DNA from: Cryptomeria japonica
Lineage: Eukaryota; Streptophyta; Pinopsida; Cupressales; Cupressaceae
NCBI RefSeq assembly: GCF_030272615.1
Contig: NC_081406.1
Coordinates: forward strand, 115,849,783-115,913,782
Direction: 5' to 3'
Length of the DNA: 64,000 nucleotides
The position numbers and the translations under genes were made by a program. This document shows, piece by piece, positions 37,642-50,474 of this stretch (position 1 is the first letter of the stretch; each line of letters begins with the position of its first letter). A model generated the notes under the pieces. The model had not been told where the DNA came from. It made no database searches and saw only the letters and a program-made list of their open reading frames with translations.

Positions 37642-40262
37642 TTTCATTGAATGAGACTGGCGATTTTTTTGCCAACTTTGCAAAAAATGTTGCCCTAATA
37701 AAACTATAGGGAAACTTGAAAAACTGATATAGGCTTTTGTAGGGGCCCCGAGTGTTCAATCGAGTGGGGGGGGGGGGGGGGGGGTGAAATAGGAGCATGA
37801 ATAGGGTAATAATGCCTAACTAGACATGTCAGAGCTGACAGTTCGTTATCACGATGAGCAGAACAATAAATTGGTCACGCGACAACATTCGAATGAATTA
37901 GACTGACAATTTTTTCGCCAACCAGAAAATGCTACCCTAATAAAACCATAAAGAAACTTGAAAAACCAAGATAGGATTTTTTGGGACCCCTCTTGTTTCC
38001 TCATATGTTCAAACAGAACATTTGCAGGTGCCACCGATTCCAAGTTAGGGACCGTCAAAGTTTGACAATTTTTAGAACTTAGGGTGCTCAAGGGATGACG
38101 CCAGTAGGGTATGACCCCGAGCGTTAGATCGAGTGGGGGGGAAAATAGGAGTATGCATAGGGAAATAATTCCTAACTAGACATGTTAGAGCTGGTGGTTT
38201 GTTATCACGATGAGAAGAACGAGAAATTGGCCACACGACAACATTTGATTGAATGAGAATGATGATTTTTTTGCCAACAAAATAAAATGATGCCCTAATA
38301 AAACCATAGGGAAAATTGAAAAACCAAGATAGTCCTTTGTAGGGACCCCTCTCATGGCCCCGTAGGGTCAAATGGATCGATCACAGGTGCCATGGATTCT
38401 GAGTTAGGGCCCATCGAAGTTTGACAATTTTTAGCACTTAGGGTAGGGTATGACCTTGAGAGTTCAATCAAGTGGGGGGGAAAAATAGGAGCATGCATAG
38501 GGTAATAATTCCTAACTCAACATGCTAGAGCCAACAGTTCATTATCATGACAAGCATAATGATAAACTGGCCACGCAACAACATTCGATTGAATGAGACT
38601 GATGTTTTTTTAACCAATAGAAAAAATGCTGCCCTAATAAAACCGTAGGGAAACATGAAAAACCAAGATAGGATTTTGTAGGGACCCCTCTCATGGCCTT
38701 GTAGGTTCAAACTGATCATTCGTAGGTGCCACAGATTCTGAGTTAGGGCCCATCAAAGTTTGACAATTTTTAGTACTTAGGGTGCTCAAGGGACGACGCC
38801 GGTAGGGTATGATCTCGAGCATTCGACCGAGTGGGGGTGAAAAATAGGAGCATGCATAGGGTAATAATGCATAACTAGACATGTCAGAGTCGACAGTTCA
38901 TTATCACGATGACATAATGAGAAATTGGCCATGCGACAACATTCGATTGAATGAGACTGATGATTTTTTTTTTCAACAAAAAAAATGCTGCCCTAATAAA
39001 ACCATACAGAAAATTGAAAAACTGAGATAGGATTTTGCAGGGACCCATCTCATGGCTCCATAGGTTCAAATAGATCATTCACAGGTGCCACGGATTTCAA
39101 GTTAGGGCCCACCAAAGTTTGACAAGTTTTAGCACTTAGGGTGCTCAAGGGACGACGTCGGTAGGGTATGACCCCGAGCGTTCGATCAAGTGGGGGGGGG
39201 AAATAGCTAATAGTTTATCATAATGACGAGAAGAACAAGAAATTGGCCATGCGACAACATTTGATTGAATGAGACTGACGATTTTTTGCCAACCAAAAAA
39301 ATGTTGCCCTAATAAAACCGTAGGGAAACTTGAAAATCTGAGATAGGCTTTTGTAGGGACCCCTCTCATGGCCCCGAAGGTTCAAATAGATCACTCATAG
39401 GTTCCATGGATTTCAAGTTTGGGCCCATCAAAGTTTTGATAATTTTTAGCACGTAGGGTGCTCAAGGGACGATGTCGATAGGGTATGACCCCGAGCGTTC
39501 GACCAAGTGGGGGGGAAAAATAGGAGCATGCATAGGGTAATAGTGCCTAAATAGACATGTCTGAGCTGACAGTTAATTATCATGATGAGAAAAATGAGAA
39601 ATTGGCCACACGACAACATTCAATTGAATGAGACTAAATTTTTTTTTGCCAACTGAAAAAATACCACCCTAATAAAACCGTAGGGAAACTTGAAAAATCG
39701 AGATAGCCTTTTGTAGAGACCCCTCTTGTGGCCCCATATGTTCAAATGGATTGTTTTCAGGTGCCATGGATTCTGAGTTAGAGCTCATCAAAGTTTGGCA
39801 ATTTTTAGCACTTAGGGTGCTCAAGGGAGGATGCCGGTAGGGTATGACCCCGAGCATTCGACCAAGTGGGAGGGGGGGGGAATAGGAGAATGCATAGGGT
39901 AATAATGCCTAACTAGACATGTTTGAGTTGACAGTTCATTATCACGACAAGAAAAACAAGAAATTGGCCACACGACAATATTCGATTGAATGAGACTACT
40001 GATTTTTTTCCAACCAAAAAAATGTTGTCCTAATATAACCATAGGAATAATTGAAAAAATGAGATAGGATTTTGTAGGGACCCCTCTCATGGCCATGTAG
40101 GTTCAATCGGATCGTTCGCAGGTGCCATGGATTCTGAGTTAGGCCCCATCAAAGTTTGAAAATTTTTAGCACTTAGGTTGCTCATGGGACGACGTCGGTA
40201 GGGTATGACCCCAAGCGTTCGACTGAGTGGGGGGGGGGGGGAATAGGAGAATGCATAGGGTA
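37642..40262. repeat. Satellite A: about seven units of ~315-370 bp
   Basis: Each unit holds ATTGAATGAGACTGA, CCCTAATAAAACC, GGGACCCCTCTCATGGCC, GTTAGGGCCCATCAAAGTTT, GGGTATGACCCCGAGCGTT, a poly-G tract after GAGT, and GGCCACGCGACAACATT. The landmark GGGTATGACC recurs near 38108, 38446, 38806, 39167, 39481, 39838 and 40200. On the - strand units are partly open and read a peptide with CLARHYYPMHSP, but with many stops. Confidence 0.93.
37766..37784 (+). repeat. Poly-G tract (19 G) in satellite A
   Basis: Longest G-run in the window. It stands at the fixed position after CGAGT in the satellite unit; other units have 5 to 16 G at the same place (for example 40229-40241 and 42054-42069). Confidence 0.9.
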
Positions 40263-41699
40263 ATAATAATTGTATTATATTGTTCATTAAATGAATTGTA
40301 TTGTATTGTTCATTAAATGAATTGTAATGCTTATTATACAAACAACACTTATGATGAAATGAAATGAATTGTATTGTTCATTAAATAACCATTATTAACC
40401 ATTGTTAATTATTGGATTGAAGATTAAATATTTCCATGATAACACCATGCATAGATGAGAAATGATTTAGATGATCAAATATCAACTTCTATATATATGA
40501 AAATGTCAAATGATTACAAGTGTATGTCCATACACAAATATGCCATAAACGCGAACTCAAACAAAATGTATGTATATATATGTGAATGTATGTCCATATA
40601 CAAAATATACGTGCCAACTAGACATGTAAGAATCCCAAAACTATCTATAACATCCTAAGTTGCTGATGGATCATCAAAATTGATCCTCTTCACCGCACTG
40701 CTTAGCTCTGAAGGATTGTGCACAAGAAAAAAAGACACGATTAAGATTAGTTATATTATATAACTCACATTCGAAAAGTTAACATAAAAATGAACTATAA
40801 TTGAACTATTCTTGTTTACCTCATGTTCATATTTTCTCTTTATCTTGGTAGGACTCTTGATGTATATCTTTGGTAGAGGATGTATGTTTTCAATATTTTC
40901 ATACACAACCTACATATGTTCACAAACATGACATTGATACAAGTTAGCATATAATTGTCACCGATAATAACAAATTATATCTACTAAACACAAAATAAAA
41001 TAAACACACATGTACTCGAGGCATCTCTTCTTCTTCTTCTTCTTCTTCAAGTATAGTGGGTTTAGTCAACAAGGATGTGAAGCCAAGAATTCTATATATA
41101 TATATATACACAACAAGTATATGACACTATCAATCGATGTCTAGACGTGTATAATCACTATAAGTTATTTAAAATATTCATTCAATCATATTTGCATTCA
41201 ATTACTTTTCCCTTGTTTCCAACTGCACTACCAGATCCTAAATCACACAGCCCTGCACTCATGTTGTTTGTGCCCTACAAGAGTAAAATAATATATACAT
41301 GCAAGTTACTACATAATCTAATTAATACTAATATAAATGATGAGAATGTATGTACAATAAAATAAAAAACACTAGGTACAATAATTTATGTACCATCAAG
41401 CTATCAAGGGCAAATGAAATGGTTGTCAAGGTGCCCTCCTGGATTTATGTCAACTCCTCCTCAATCATTAACTGTTAAATACACCATGTAAATAAAAAAT
41501 AGTACTTAATATTATCTATATTATAATTATTCATTTAAAATATAGAATGTACTGTGAAAATACAAATCTTACCACTACATCATCAATGTATGATGAAGAT
41601 GCATCGTCACCTCTAGCATGTGAGGACTCCCTAGGGTATCCTCCAGTCTGTGTCATAACATCTGGTGCATCGTGCATCTCATGCACCTCATAATCTGCA
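40263..41699. repeat. B repeat, copy 1 (contains exons of the - strand gene)
   Basis: First of three tandem copies of a ~1.45-kb block. Landmark CATAGATGAGAAATGATTTA at about 40450 recurs at 42279 and 44098, giving periods of 1829 and 1819 bp with the intervening satellite units. The exon-3-type acceptor is destroyed here by a TA expansion at 41092-41108. Confidence 0.92.
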
Positions 41700-41709
41700 T
41701 TGTGCATAG
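40655..41709 (-). pseudogene. Duplicated 3' half of the unidentified - strand gene, copy 1
   Basis: Exon equivalents in transcription order: part of exon 1 from about 41709 down to 41573, 41206-41274, 41016-41093, 40820-40909 and 40655-40705 with stop. Part of exon 1 is fused upstream to satellite A, reading YYPMHSPMHNADYEVHEMH without a stop at the join. The acceptor before 41093 is lost, so this copy probably cannot splice like copy 3. Confidence 0.7.
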
Positions 41710-42075
41710 GAGAATGCATAGGGTAATAATGCCTAGCTAGACATGTTTGAGTCGACAGTTCATTATCACGATGAGCAGAACAAGAAATTGGCCACGCGAC
41801 AACATTTGATTGAATGAAACTGCTGATTTTTTTTCCAACCAAAAAAATGTTGTCCCAATATAACCATAGGGATAATTGAAAAAATGAGATAGGATTTAGT
41901 AGGGACCCCTCTCATGGCTGCGTAGGTTCAATCAGATCATTCGCAGGTGCCATGGATTCCGAGTTAGGCCCAGTCAAAGTTTGACAATTTTTAGCACTTA
42001 GGTTGCTCATGGGACAACGTCGGTAGGATATGAACCCAAGCGTTCAACTGAGTGGGGGGGGGGGGGGGGAATAGG
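41700..42075. repeat. Single satellite A unit between B copies 1 and 2
   Basis: Begins GGAGAATGCATAGGGTAATA and carries a 16-G tract at 42054-42069. The junction to the B exon falls in GTGCATAGGAGAATGCAT, where both sequences share a few bases. Confidence 0.9.
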
Positions 42076-43525
42076 AGAATGCATAGGGTAATAATTAATT
42101 TTATTATATTGTTCATTAAATGAATTGTATTGTATTGTTCATTAAATGAATTGTATTGCTTATTATACAAACAACACTTACGATGAAATGAAATGAATTG
42201 TATTGTTCATTAAATAACTATTATTAACCATTGTTAATTATTGGATTGAAGATTAAATATTTCCATGATAACACCATGCATAGATGAGAAATGATTTAGA
42301 TGATCAAATATCAACTTCTGTATATATGAAAATGTCAAATGATTACAAGTGTATGTCCATACACAAATATGCCATAAACGCGAACTCAAACAAAATGTAT
42401 GTATATATACGTGAATGTATGTCCATATACAAAATATACGTGCCAACTAGACATGTAAGAATCCCAAAAATATCTATAACATCCTAAGTTGCTGATGGAT
42501 CATCAAAATCGATCCTCTTCACTGCACTGCTCAGCTCTGAAGGATCGTGCACAAGAAAAAAAAGACACGATTAAGATTAGTTATATTATATAACTCACAT
42601 TCAAAAAGTTAACATAAAAATGAACTATAATTGAACTATTCTTGTTTACCTCATCTTCACATTTTCTCTTCGGCTTTGTAGGACTCTTGATGTATATATT
42701 TGGTAGAGGAGGCATGTTTTCAATATTTTCATACACAACCTGCATATGTTCACAAACATGACATTGATACAAGTTAGCATATAATTGTCACCGATAATAA
42801 CAAATTATATCTACTAAACACAAAATAAAATAAACACACATGTACTTGAGGCATCTCTTCTTCTTCTTCTTCATCTTCAGGTATAGTGGGTTTAGTCAAC
42901 AAGGAGTTGAAGCTAAGAATTCTCTGTATATATACACAACAAGTATATGAAACTATCAATCTATGTCTAGACGTGTATAATCACTATAAGTTATTTATAC
43001 TATTCATTCAATCATATTTGCATTCAATTACTTTTCCCTTGTTTCCAACTGCACTAATATCCTAAATCACATAGCCCCGCACTCGTGCTGCTTGTGCCCT
43101 ACAAGAGTAAAATAAGATATACATTCAAGTTACTACATAATCTAATTAATACCAATATAAATGATGATAATGTATGCACAATAAAATAGAAAACACTAGG
43201 TGCAATAATATATGTACCGTCAAGCTATCAAGGCCAAATGAAATGGCTATCAAGGTGCCCTCCTGGATTTGTGTCAACTCCTCCTCAATCATTAACTATT
43301 AAATACACCATGTAAATAAAAAATAGTACTTAATATTATCTATATTATAATTATTCATTTAAAATATAGAATGAACTGTCAAAATACAAATCTTACCACT
43401 ACATCATCAATGTATGATGAAGGTGCATCCTTGCCTCTAGCATGTGAGGACTCCATAGGGTATCCTCTAGTCTGTGTCATAACATCTGGTGCATCATGCA
43501 TCTCATGTACCTCATAATCTACACT
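42076..43525. repeat. B repeat, copy 2
   Basis: Same content as copy 1. The exon equivalent to 44849-44917 has lost two bases (43032-43098 is 67 instead of 69), so that exon is frameshifted here. Confidence 0.92.
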
Positions 43526-43535
43526 GTGCATAGGA
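42484..43535 (-). pseudogene. Duplicated 3' half of the unidentified - strand gene, copy 2
   Basis: Exon equivalents: exon 1 part down to 43397, 43032-43098 (two-base deletion), 42846-42923, 42650-42739 and 42484-42534 ending in a stop. Splice dinucleotides are kept at most junctions, including a CAG acceptor at 42740-42742. It starts in satellite A rather than in the real gene 5' part. Confidence 0.7.
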
Positions 43536-43895
43536 GAATGCATAGGGTAATAATGCACAACTACACATGTTTGAGTCAACGGTTCGTTATCACGACAAGC
43601 AGAATGAGAAATTGGGCATGCGACAACATTCGATTGAATGAGACTGCCAATTTTTTTTTCAACCAAAAAAATGCTGTCCTAATATAACCATAGGGATAAT
43701 TGAAAAAAAGAGATAGGATTTTGTAGGGACCCCTCTCGTGGCCATGTAGGTTCAATCGAATCATTTGCAGGTGCCACGGATTCTGAGTTAGAACTCGTCA
43801 AAGTTTGATAATGTTTAGTACTTAGGTTGCTCATGGGATGATGTCGGTAGGGTATGACCCCAAGCATTTGACTGAGTGGGGGGTGGGGGAAAGGA
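43526..43895. repeat. Single satellite A unit between B copies 2 and 3
   Basis: Same junction as the unit at 41700, showing that the A-B unit was duplicated as a whole. The G-tract is interrupted by T (43878-43890). Confidence 0.9.
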
Positions 43896-45543
43896 GAATG
43901 CATAGGGTAATAATTAATTGTATTATATTGTTCATTAAATGAATTGTATTGTATTGTTCACTAAATGAATTGTATTGCTTATTATACAAACAACACTTAC
44001 AATGAAATGAAATGAATTGTATTGTTCATTAAATAACCATTATTAACCATTGTTAATTATTGGATTGAAGACTAAAGATTTCCATGATAACACCATGCAT
44101 AGATGAGAAATGATTTAGATGATCAAATATCAACTTCTATATATATGAAAATGTCAAATGATTACAAGTGTATGTCCATACACAAATATGCCATAAACGC
44201 GAACTCAAACAAAATGTATGTATATATACGTGAATGTATGTCCATATACAAAATATACTTGCCAACTAGACATGTAAGAATCCCAGAACTATCTATAACA
44301 TCCTAAGTTTCTGATGGATCATCAAAATCGATCCTCTTCGCCTCACTGCTCAGCTCTGAAGGATCATGCACAAGAAAAAAAACCATGATTAAGATTAGTT
44401 ATATTATATCTCACATTCGAAAAGTTAACATAAAAATGAACTATAATTGAACTATTCTTGTTTACCTCATCTTCACATTTTCTCTTCGGCTTTGTAGGAC
44501 TCTTGATGTATATCTTTGGTAGAGGAGGCATGTTTTCAATATTTTCATACACAACCTACATATGTTCACAAACATGACATTGATACAAGTTAGCATATAA
44601 TTGTCACCGATAATAACAAATTATATCTACTAAACACAAAATAAAATAAACACACATGTACTCGAGGCATCTCTTCTTCTTCTTCTTCATCTTTAGGTAT
44701 AGTGGGTTTAGTCAACAAGGATGTGAAGCTAAGAATTCTCTGTATATATACACAACAAGTATATGAAACTATCAATCTATGTCTAGACGTGTATAATCAC
44801 TATAAGTTATTTTATACTATTCATTCAATCATATTTGCATTAAATTACTTTTCCCTTGTTTCCAACTGCACTACCATATCCTAAATCACATAGCCCCGCA
44901 CTCGTGCTACTTGTTCCCTACAAGAGTCAAATAAGATATACATGCAAGTTACTACATAATCTAATTAATACTAATATAAATGATGAGAATGTATGTACAA
45001 TAAAATAAAAAAGACTAGGTGCAATAATATATGTACCGTCAAGCTATCAAGGCCAAATGAAATGGTTGTCAAGGTGCCCTCCTGGATCTGTGTCAACTCC
45101 TCCTCAATCATTAACTATTAAATACACCATGTAAATAAAAATTAGTACTTAATATTATCTATATTATAATTATTCATTTAAAATATAGAATAAACTATGA
45201 AAATACAAATCTTACCACTACATCATCAATGTATGATGAAGGTGCATCCTTGCCTCTAGCATGCGAGGACTCCCTAGGGTATCCTCCAGTCTATGTCATA
45301 ACATCTGGTGCACCGTGCATCTCATGCACCTCATAATCTGCACTGTGCACAGGAGGATCAACAGGCTGTCCAACTGGACCCAAGCATACGTGCCCACACA
45401 TGACACAACTATGGGAACACAAATGTGTGGACCTGAGGAGGACGTGTCAGTGCCACTGGATGCACCACTACCATCAAAAGTAGGTTGAGCTACTGACCCA
45501 GCTTAAGAAACCAAAAGGCTACTCAAAGAGTGAATAGCCGATA
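43896..45543. repeat. B repeat, copy 3, joined to the real exon 1
   Basis: Unlike copies 1 and 2 it does not run into satellite A at the exon-1 end. It continues as GTGCACAGGAGGATCAACAG into the rest of exon 1, so it is the parental arrangement. It ends at the Copia-2 target site CGATA (45539-45543). Confidence 0.85.
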
Positions 45544-46615
45544 TGCTGGTATTATGGATGACTTTGTCATGTGTTGCATTAGCTTTGTCATTGATGTCAA
45601 CACTTGTCACACTTGTCATATCTGGAGATCTACATTGATGTTTTGGTATTCTGGTATTGTACTCATCGACAAACTGTTACAACCTGTTATACACACACCA
45701 GCAGGATATTTTGTTCACCGACAATGATGAAGACTTGTTATCACTTGGAGATCATTTGGCTATGTCGAAGACATTGATTGGAAGCTTGGTTTTGGTGTTC
45801 TGGATATTGGACTGATCAAATTGACATATTTGCCTTTACTGACAGATAGGACTTGTTTATACACCAGCACACGTTTCACCATCAGATCAACATTGCACAT
45901 TATGAAGATGACTTATTATGTTGAGTCGACATGTTGTAGCTTATCTTGTAATTGTTTTTATTGTAATATATTTTGTAAGCCAACCTACTCATTTGGTCTT
46001 TGGCTTGGTATAAAAGTAAGATCACTTGATGATCGAATATGTACACTTGGTTAAAGATTTTGATATAAGCAAAAATTGAAGAGAAGATTCCTATGCAAAT
46101 CAAGCAGACATCATTCGAAGGATGAAGGAAAGGTTATGAAGAAGTTCTGAGCCTAAACTAGTACTGAATCAAGCATTGTTGATGCTATTTTGTATAGTAC
46201 ATTATCTTGGATTTAACCATCCACTTGTAAGTCAGTGAGACTTCCCTTGTTGTCATTTGAGTAGTGAGCTCTAGGCTGTTGGCCTTTCTGCATGTGCAGA
46301 CCCCATTTGTATACACATACTATCTGCAGTAGTATCATCTGATTGTGGGTAAGGTTTTCCACCATGGTTTTTCCCTCACTGGGTTTCCATGTCAAAATAT
46401 CTGTGTTATGTGTTGTGGATGTTGTTTCTTTTTCTATCTTTCACATTAAGTTTTACCGGTACTGCTAAATCTGCTTAACTGTTTTACCGATACTTAAGTT
46501 TGGTTTACCGGCATTAAGGTTTAATTATTATTTCTAGTAAATTAGATTGCAATTTATAATAATTTGTTGACAACCGATTCGCCCCTCCTCTCAGTTGTCC
46601 TTCTGAGACCTAACA
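45544..46615 (+). repeat. Copia-2 5' LTR
   Basis: Begins TGCTGGTATTATGGATGACT and ends CCTAACA. A TATAAAAG TATA box is at 46009-46016. CCGG/CCGAC phrases recur in the second half. Confidence 0.94.
46009..46016 (+). promoter_or_regulatory. Probable TATA box of the Copia-2 LTR
   Basis: TATAAAAG within GGCTTGGTATAAAAGTAAG; the 3' LTR has TATAAATG at the matching place (about 51303). Confidence 0.5.
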
Positions 46616-46617
46616 AT

Positions 46618-46629
46618 TGGTATCTAAGC
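46618..46629 (+). other. Copia-2 primer-binding site
   Basis: TGGTATCTAAGC, close to the initiator Met-tRNA complement TGGTATCAGAGC, two bases after the 5' LTR. Confidence 0.75.
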
Positions 46630-46671
46630 ATAGTTCTTTTTTAAAGAAGCCTAATAGCTTGAGGAGATCCT

Positions 46672-49600
46672 ATGGCATCTAACATTTTCAGGAAGGACAG
46701 TCCGAAGCTTGATGGAACTAACTATGGTATATGGAAGATCAGGATGGAGACTCATTTGAATTGCATTGGAAGAGACATATATGAAGTGACTTAGAATGGA
46801 TATGTTTCTCCTGCACAAGGTCAACCTGATCCACCTACATTGGCAAATGATCAAGAGAATGATTGCAAAGCAAGAGAAGCAGTTTTGAGCGTATTGTCTC
46901 ATCAACAAATCATGGGATTATCAGACCGATCTACTACTAAGGCTATTTGGGACAAATTGGAGACACTAAATGATGGAGATACCACTGTCAAAATTGTAAA
47001 ACTAGAATGCTTCCGGGTCAAGTATGAAAATCTAAAAATGGAAGAAGAAGAAATAATTTCTTCTTTTCTAGAAAAAGTCAATGAAATTGTTTTGGGCATA
47101 CAATGTTGTGGCGGATCCTTAAGTGAAGATGAAATTGTATCTAAAGTTTTGAGAGTATTGTCATTTTCATATTAAATGAAAGTGACTGCTATTAATGAAT
47201 TGAGAACTATGCCAAACACTTTAGTTTCTAGAGATACGCTGGTTGGTAAACTTTAAAATTTTGAACTTTCAAATTTGGTCCTGTTACTATTACTAAAACT
47301 GATTTGGCCTTCAAAGCATCATCCTCAGCAACATCATCATCTAATAAAATTGATTGGAAAGCACTCTATGCAAAAGAACTTGAAGAAATGAGAAAGGAAA
47401 ATGAAGAACTTGAGGAATTAGAAGCTTTATTTGCTAGGAAAATGCCTAGAGGTCCAACAGGGAGTAAGTATGAAGGTAAAACACCCTTTAAATGTTTTAA
47501 TTGCAATAAAGCTAGTCATATTTCTTCTAGATGTCCAGATCGACATGCTAGACTAAGGGATGAAGCAAAAAGAACAAACAAGCCTAACCTTGGTTATCAA
47601 AGATTCATATTTAAGAAAAATAGAGATAAATCATGTTATTATGCAGATGAAGGTGTTACAGATGACTCACACGAAGATCTAGATGACAGATGGGCTTTTT
47701 TTTCTATTAAGGAAGATTCACCAGCACGGGTAGAGCAGGAATTAGTAGCTAAAATTGAAGATAAGGATGAATGGATAATTGATTTCAGGTGCTCACATCA
47801 TATGACTGGAGATAAAAGTAAGTTCACATCTTTTCAAGAGATCAACGAAGGACAAGATTTGGAGATGATAAAGAATGTTCAATCAAAGGAAAAGGCACTA
47901 TATCTTTGGATGGTAAGCATATGACTAATAATGTTTACTTTGTAGAAGGTTTAAAGCATAATCTTTTGAGTGTTGGTCAGCTAGTTGAAAAGGGATTTCA
48001 GTTACAGTTCAAGAATGGTAAATGCAAAATCACAAATAGAATTGGATTGGAGATTGCAACTTGTAATCAAACTAAAGGTAATATCTTTCACTTAAACTTT
48101 GGAGATAAGACATGTTTGATTTCTCATATTGATGAAATTTGGTTATGGCACAAGAGAATTTGTCATGTAAATTTTGATTGCATTGTGAAAATCAGTTCAT
48201 CTAAGGCAGTAAGAGATTTACCTAGGATTGTGAAACCTCATAATCCGGTATGTAAGGAATTTCAAATGGGAAAACAAGTTAGAACATCTTTTAAGAGCAT
48301 TACTGAGAAATGTAATGGTACACTTCATTTGATTCATACTGACTTATGTGGTCTAGCAAGAACAAGAAGTTTACAAGGAGATAGGTATTTCATGCTAATC
48401 ATTGATGATTATTCCAGAATGTGTTGGGTTACTTTTCTCAAGGAGAAATCAGAAGCTTTTGGGAAATTCAAGCTATTCAAAGCATTGGTAGAGAACGAAA
48501 CCAGTAAGAGAATCAAATGCTTAAGATCAAGTCAAGGAGGTGAATTTACATCTAGAGAATTTAATACATTTTGTGAAGTGATTGGAATTAAAAGACAACT
48601 ATCAACACCCCGGACACCTCAGCAACATGGAGTTGTGGAAAGGAAGAACAAAACTATCTTGGATGCAGCAAGAACTATGTTGATGGATGCTAATCTACCT
48701 CACATGTATTGGAGAGAAGCAGTGAATACAATGGTTTACACTTTCAATAGAGTTCACATCAAAAGTGAAACTGGTAAAACACCCTTTGAGTTATGGTTTG
48801 GTCATGTTCCTACTCTTAAATATTTCAGAATTTTTGGAAGTAAATGTGACATTAGAAGAGATGAATATGTTGGGAAAATTGATCCTAGAAGTGATGAAGG
48901 TATATTTCCTAGTTACTCATCTAAAAGCAAAGCATATTGATTCTATTACAAGAGATTGTAGAAAATCAATGAAAGCACTAATGTGAAAATTGATGAGCAC
49001 TTTAGAGGAGATTTTAGATCTACTGAACCAACAAACATCCCACCAGTACAGAATGAAGACCCTATCACATCGGTACCATCAAAAAACTCAACAGTGATAG
49101 AAGAACAATAGTATTTTTGTACAAACCAAAACAAAGCCAGGTATGTAAGATTGAATCATTCGGAGAATCAGATAATTGGAAATAAGAATCATGGTGTTAT
49201 GACTAGAGGAAGACTGGCATATGAAGAGGTATATTTAATTTCTCAAATTGAACCAGCATCTGTTATTGAAGCATGCCAGGATGTTAATTGGATTAAAGAA
49301 ATGGAAGATGAATTAGAACAAATTGAAAATAATAACACATGGGCATTGGTTCTCTGGCCTAAAGACAAAAATGTAATTGGAACTAAATGGGTATATAGGA
49401 ATAAACTTAATGAATATGGTAAAGTAATCATAAACAAAACAAGGTTTGTGTGTAAAGGATACTCTAAAAAAGAAGGAATTGATTATAATGAAACCTTTGC
49501 ACCGGTAGCTAGAATAGAGGCAGTTAGACTATTTTTTGCAGACTACAAGAATTACAAGGTTTATCAAATGGATGTTAAATGTATATTTTTGAATGGAGAT

Positions 49601-50474
49601 ATTGAGGAAGAAGTTTACATTGAACAACCTGATGGATTTTTTTTGGCAGATAAAGATATGATTTGCAGGTTAAGGAAAGCTTTATATGGCTTGAAACGAG
49701 CACCCAGAGCTTGGTATGCTAGATTGGATAAATATCTTTTGATGCTTGGTTACACAAAAGGTAATGCTGACAGTAACTTGTATTACAAGGTTACCAATGA
49801 TGAACATTTTGGTTATTGAATTATTTATGGATGATATCATTTTTGGAGGTGAAGATGGTCTATGCAATGATTTTGCTAACAAAATGCAGGAAGAATTTGA
49901 AATGTCTCTGATTGGAGAGATAAAATTCATTTTAGGCTTACAGATTTCACAAACTGATAAAGGGATATCCATTAGTCAAACAAAATACTTGAAGGAACTT
50001 TTGAAGAAATTTAGTATGGAATATTATAAACTGGTGATGTTGATCACAGAAAAAGCACCAATGGAGGAGTTTTCTTTCTTGGTAGCAAACTGATTTCTTG
50101 GATAAGAAAATAATAGACATGTACTTCTTTATCCACTGCAATCTGTGGCGGCAACAACTAATTGTACTCAGGTATTATGCTTAAAACAAATGTTGAAGGA
50201 TATAAGGATAAAATGCAAAGAACCGGTAATCATATATTGTGATAATACAACAACAGTTGATATATCAAAGAATCTGGTATTTCACTCTAAGACAAAGCAT
50301 GTTTCAATTAAGTACAATTTTTTGAAAGAGAATGTGGAAGCAAATGAAATAAAATTGATTTATGTGAACACTAAAGAACAAATTGCAGATATCTTTACTA
50401 AGCCTCTGGCTAAGGAAACATTTGAATATCTCAAAGAGCAGCTTGGGGTAATTTCCCCATCGATAGAGACTTAG
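46672..50474 (+). pseudogene. Copia-2 gag-pol, inactivated with catalytic losses and a deletion
   Basis: Gag starts MASNIFRKDSPKLDG at 46672, with stops at 46794 and 47173 and a frameshift near 47280. The zinc knuckle CFNCNKASHISSRC (47493-47534) has Ser in place of the usual Gly before His. The protease triad DSG reads DFR (47781-47789). In integrase the second zinc Cys is Phe (CKEF), and the second catalytic Asp is Ser in SSQGGEF (48530-48532), while the HTD and VERK sites remain. RT is present (49151-50036), with FMDD at 49824-49835. About 300 bp present in Copia-1, covering the end of RT and the start of RNase H, is missing at about 50036-50040. The RNase H C-terminus is open to the stop at 50472. 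This copy cannot make active enzymes. Confidence 0.93.
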
